Below, piece after piece: positions 5,318 through 6,247 of a DNA stretch of 6,247 nucleotides. Both the position numbers and the translations under genes were made by a program. Positions within the stretch are counted from its first letter, which is position 1. The number at the start of each line of letters is the position of its first letter. The notes beneath the pieces were generated by a model. It did not search any database. It had not been told where the DNA came from and saw nothing but the letters and a program-made list of their open reading frames with translations. Source of the stretch: Anaerolineae bacterium (GTDB taxonomy: Bacteria > Chloroflexota > Anaerolineae > Aggregatilineales > Phototrophicaceae); NCBI GenBank assembly GCA_015492875.1, contig WGEI01000127.1, positions 1 to 6,247 of the forward strand. The letters are read 5' to 3'.

Positions 5318-5327
5318 AAATGTTACA
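5301..5327 (-). promoter_or_regulatory. Candidate ECF-sigma autoregulatory promoter
   Basis: On the minus strand TGTAAC (5327-5322) is separated by 17 nt from CGTA (5304-5301). This matches the known pattern of Bacillus ECF promoters (sigma-X TGTAAC-N17-CGWC; sigma-W TGAAAC-N16-CGTA). It lies about 65 nt upstream of the sigma start codon, where an autoregulatory promoter is expected. The first transcribed base would be near 5293. That this sigma factor recognises it is an inference from position and motif. Confidence 0.65.
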
Positions 5328-5382
5328 CTACCGCTAAAATTGTTATAGCATACGTTTACTTGTTTTGTTTTATCGACAAAAT
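5313..5382 (+). repeat. 9-bp direct repeat in the divergent intergenic region
   Basis: CGACAAAAT occurs at 5313-5321 and again at 5374-5382, 61 bp start to start. The first copy overlaps the spacer of the ECF-type promoter; the second lies just upstream of the TATAAC -10 candidate of the + strand gene. A shared regulator binding site for both divergent genes is possible, but two copies of nine bases in AT-rich DNA could be chance. Confidence 0.3.
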
Positions 5383-5391
5383 CATTATAAC
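5360..5391 (+). promoter_or_regulatory. Possible sigma-A promoter of the Nudix-like gene
   Basis: TATAAC (5386-5391) is a good -10 match. The -35 is weak: TTGTTT occurs at 5360-5365 (20-nt spacer) and 5365-5370 (15-nt spacer), neither ideal. The implied leader is about 90 nt. Confidence 0.3.
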
Positions 5392-5393
5392 AT

Positions 5394-5475
5394 ATGCCCT
5401 TTTTACAGGGGTATTTGTTTATTCATTGCCCCCATTTTGGGAGTTTGATTTTCATGCGAGAGATTATCAGGGGGG
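5394..5475 (+). other. Structured leader with possible ribosome-site masking
   Basis: ATGCCC (5394-5399) can pair with GGGTAT plus one wobble (5409-5414) in a small hairpin followed by a T-rich stretch. Further on, CCCCC (5429-5433) is complementary to the G-run of the presumed ribosome site, GGGGGG (5470-5475). The same C-run could instead pair with the nearby GGG at 5439-5441. This allows alternative foldings that expose or hide the G-run. No known riboswitch is recognised. Confidence 0.25.
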
Positions 5476-5487
5476 TTGTATCTGCAG

Positions 5488-6247
5488 ATGATGCCTATTG
5501 AACCAGTGGAGCGTTTTAAGCACATGCTAGACCAGAAAACCTATGACGCCATCACCGCCCGCCTCCAAGCCTATGGTTACCAACTATTTGCTCAAGGCGA
5601 TACGTTTTATCACACGCAAGTGTTCCGCCCTGCTGAAGAGCAAATTGATGTTGATAGTATCCTAGCCGCCGAATTACCCGCGCATTTTATAGCGTCGGAT
5701 GCCCTCGTTGTGGCGGATGAGGCGTATTTGAACCATCTACAACGCACCGTGAAAGCGCTCTATAACGGTACAACTTTCGTCTTCCGCCGTTTAGAGGGTC
5801 AGCCATTGCGCCTTTGGTGCGATTTGGGCTATTTTTACGATAACTTGCTGTCTTGCGCGGCTTTAGATGCCGAATTATGCGCCAATCATGGCCTGCCCTT
5901 ACGGGAACAATACTACAACTCGGTCGCGCCAGTGGCGGCGCTTTTTACGGGGCGCGGGCGTAGCGCTGCGGTGGGCGTAGCAGTATTGACGGTGTTCAAT
6001 AATAATGGGCGCTATCAAGCTATTTTAGGGCGACGTTCCCAACATGCCGCTACTTACCAACAGGCTTACCATGTCGTGCCCGCGTTTATCTTCCAGCCCA
6101 GTACCCCTACACTGCGCTATCCGCTTGAATGGTCTATTCAGCATCAAATTTATCGGGAATTCCTCGAAGAGCTTTTCGGATTAGAGGAATTGCTCAACCC
6201 CGATAAGCCCGATTACTTTCACCAACACCCCGCCTTGCAAGGGCTAC
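5488..6247 (+). CDS. Nudix-like domain protein, 3' end outside window
   Basis: The frame is open from tandem ATGs (5488 and 5491) to the right edge, 253 codons without a stop. The first half (1-150) is mixed alpha/beta and contains L-W-C-D-L-G-Y-F-Y-D-N-L-L-S-C-A-A-L-D-A-E-L (109-130). The second half begins GRGRSAAVGVAVLTVF (155-170), continues with AILGRRS (178-184) and HVVPAFIFQP (195-204), and reaches E214-W-S-x6-YREFLEELFG (222-231). That last stretch resembles a Nudix box (REUXEEXGU), but with one extra residue before the glycine and eight residues instead of seven between the Glu and RE. The arrangement recalls C-terminal regions of actinobacterial and Chloroflexota proteins annotated as regulators or hypothetical proteins; this is from memory, not a search. 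G-rich GGGGGG (5470-5475) is 12 nt before the ATG, a long spacing, so the start is less certain; an in-frame stop at 5446-5448 limits upstream extension. It diverges from the sigma operon. Catalytic activity is unproven. Confidence 0.82.
   Translation, partial: MMPIEPVERFKHMLDQKTYDAITARLQAYGYQLFAQGDTFYHTQVFRPAEEQIDVDSILAAELPAHFIASDALVVADEAYLNHLQRTVKALYNGTTFVFRRLEGQPLRLWCDLGYFYDNLLSCAALDAELCANHGLPLREQYYNSVAPVAALFTGRGRSAAVGVAVLTVFNNNGRYQAILGRRSQHAATYQQAYHVVPAFIFQPSTPTLRYPLEWSIQHQIYREFLEELFGLEELLNPDKPDYFHQHPALQGL

Noticed and set aside
5394..5420. Hairpin plus T-rich tail as a Rho-independent terminator.
   Set aside because: The stem is short with a wobble pair, the T-run is interrupted, and no + strand gene ends upstream; it was kept only as possible leader structure.
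5309..5491. 60-codon hydrophobic + strand frame whose TGA overlaps the ATG of the Nudix-like gene, suggesting a coupled leader peptide.
   Set aside because: It starts inside the ECF-type promoter, has no ribosome site, and its hydrophobic character follows from AT-rich intergenic DNA read in one frame. The stop/start overlap is probably chance.
1..6247. CRISPR arrays, insertion sequences, tRNA or rRNA genes, phage genes.
   Set aside because: No regularly spaced repeats, transposase motifs, tRNA-like cloverleaf or rRNA signature were seen on either strand.

Overview
This is a chromosomal window from a mid-GC bacterium. It has intact housekeeping and envelope genes, and no phage, transposon, CRISPR or RNA-gene signature. 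TTG starts, a loop-variant GreA, and an actinobacterial/Chloroflexota-style Nudix-like protein fit an uncultured Chloroflexota (Anaerolineae-like) bacterium. That placement is an inference from gene style, not a proven assignment.

Layout, left to right. (1) The 3' end of a + strand gene, probably for an exported protein, ends at 356. It faces a minus-strand greA-type gene (477-965) across a strong bidirectional terminator. (2) greA and a + strand UPF0145/YbjQ-type gene (1244-1573) diverge from a 278-bp AT-rich region. This region holds a good sigma-A-type promoter for greA and a terminator-like hairpin inside the greA leader. (3) About 430 bp without a convincing gene (1574-2000) contains a degenerate direct repeat and some hairpins. 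(4) mscL (2001-2438, +) ends in a terminator that touches the stop codon of the next, convergent gene. (5) A minus-strand operon reads ECF sigma factor (5238-4642), then membrane anti-sigma factor (4652-4092), then a membrane-anchored M23 metallopeptidase with a C-terminal beta-propeller (4045-2474). The first two genes overlap by 11 nt. Upstream of the sigma gene lies TGTAAC-N17-CGTA, which closely resembles the autoregulatory promoters of Bacillus sigma-W/sigma-X-type ECF factors. (6) Diverging from this operon, a + strand frame opens at 5488 and runs off the right edge. It encodes a protein with a Nudix-like C-terminal half.

The most interesting unit is the sigma / anti-sigma / M23-propeller operon. 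It looks like a self-regulated envelope-stress module. The anti-sigma factor lacks the usual zinc ligands and probably has three membrane segments. The predicted effector joins an intact cell-wall endopeptidase domain to a PQQ-like propeller. With mscL next door, the right two thirds of the window has a cell-envelope theme, although mscL is convergent and not part of the operon. The GreA-type protein lacks one of the two catalytic acidic residues of classical GreA and may have altered activity.
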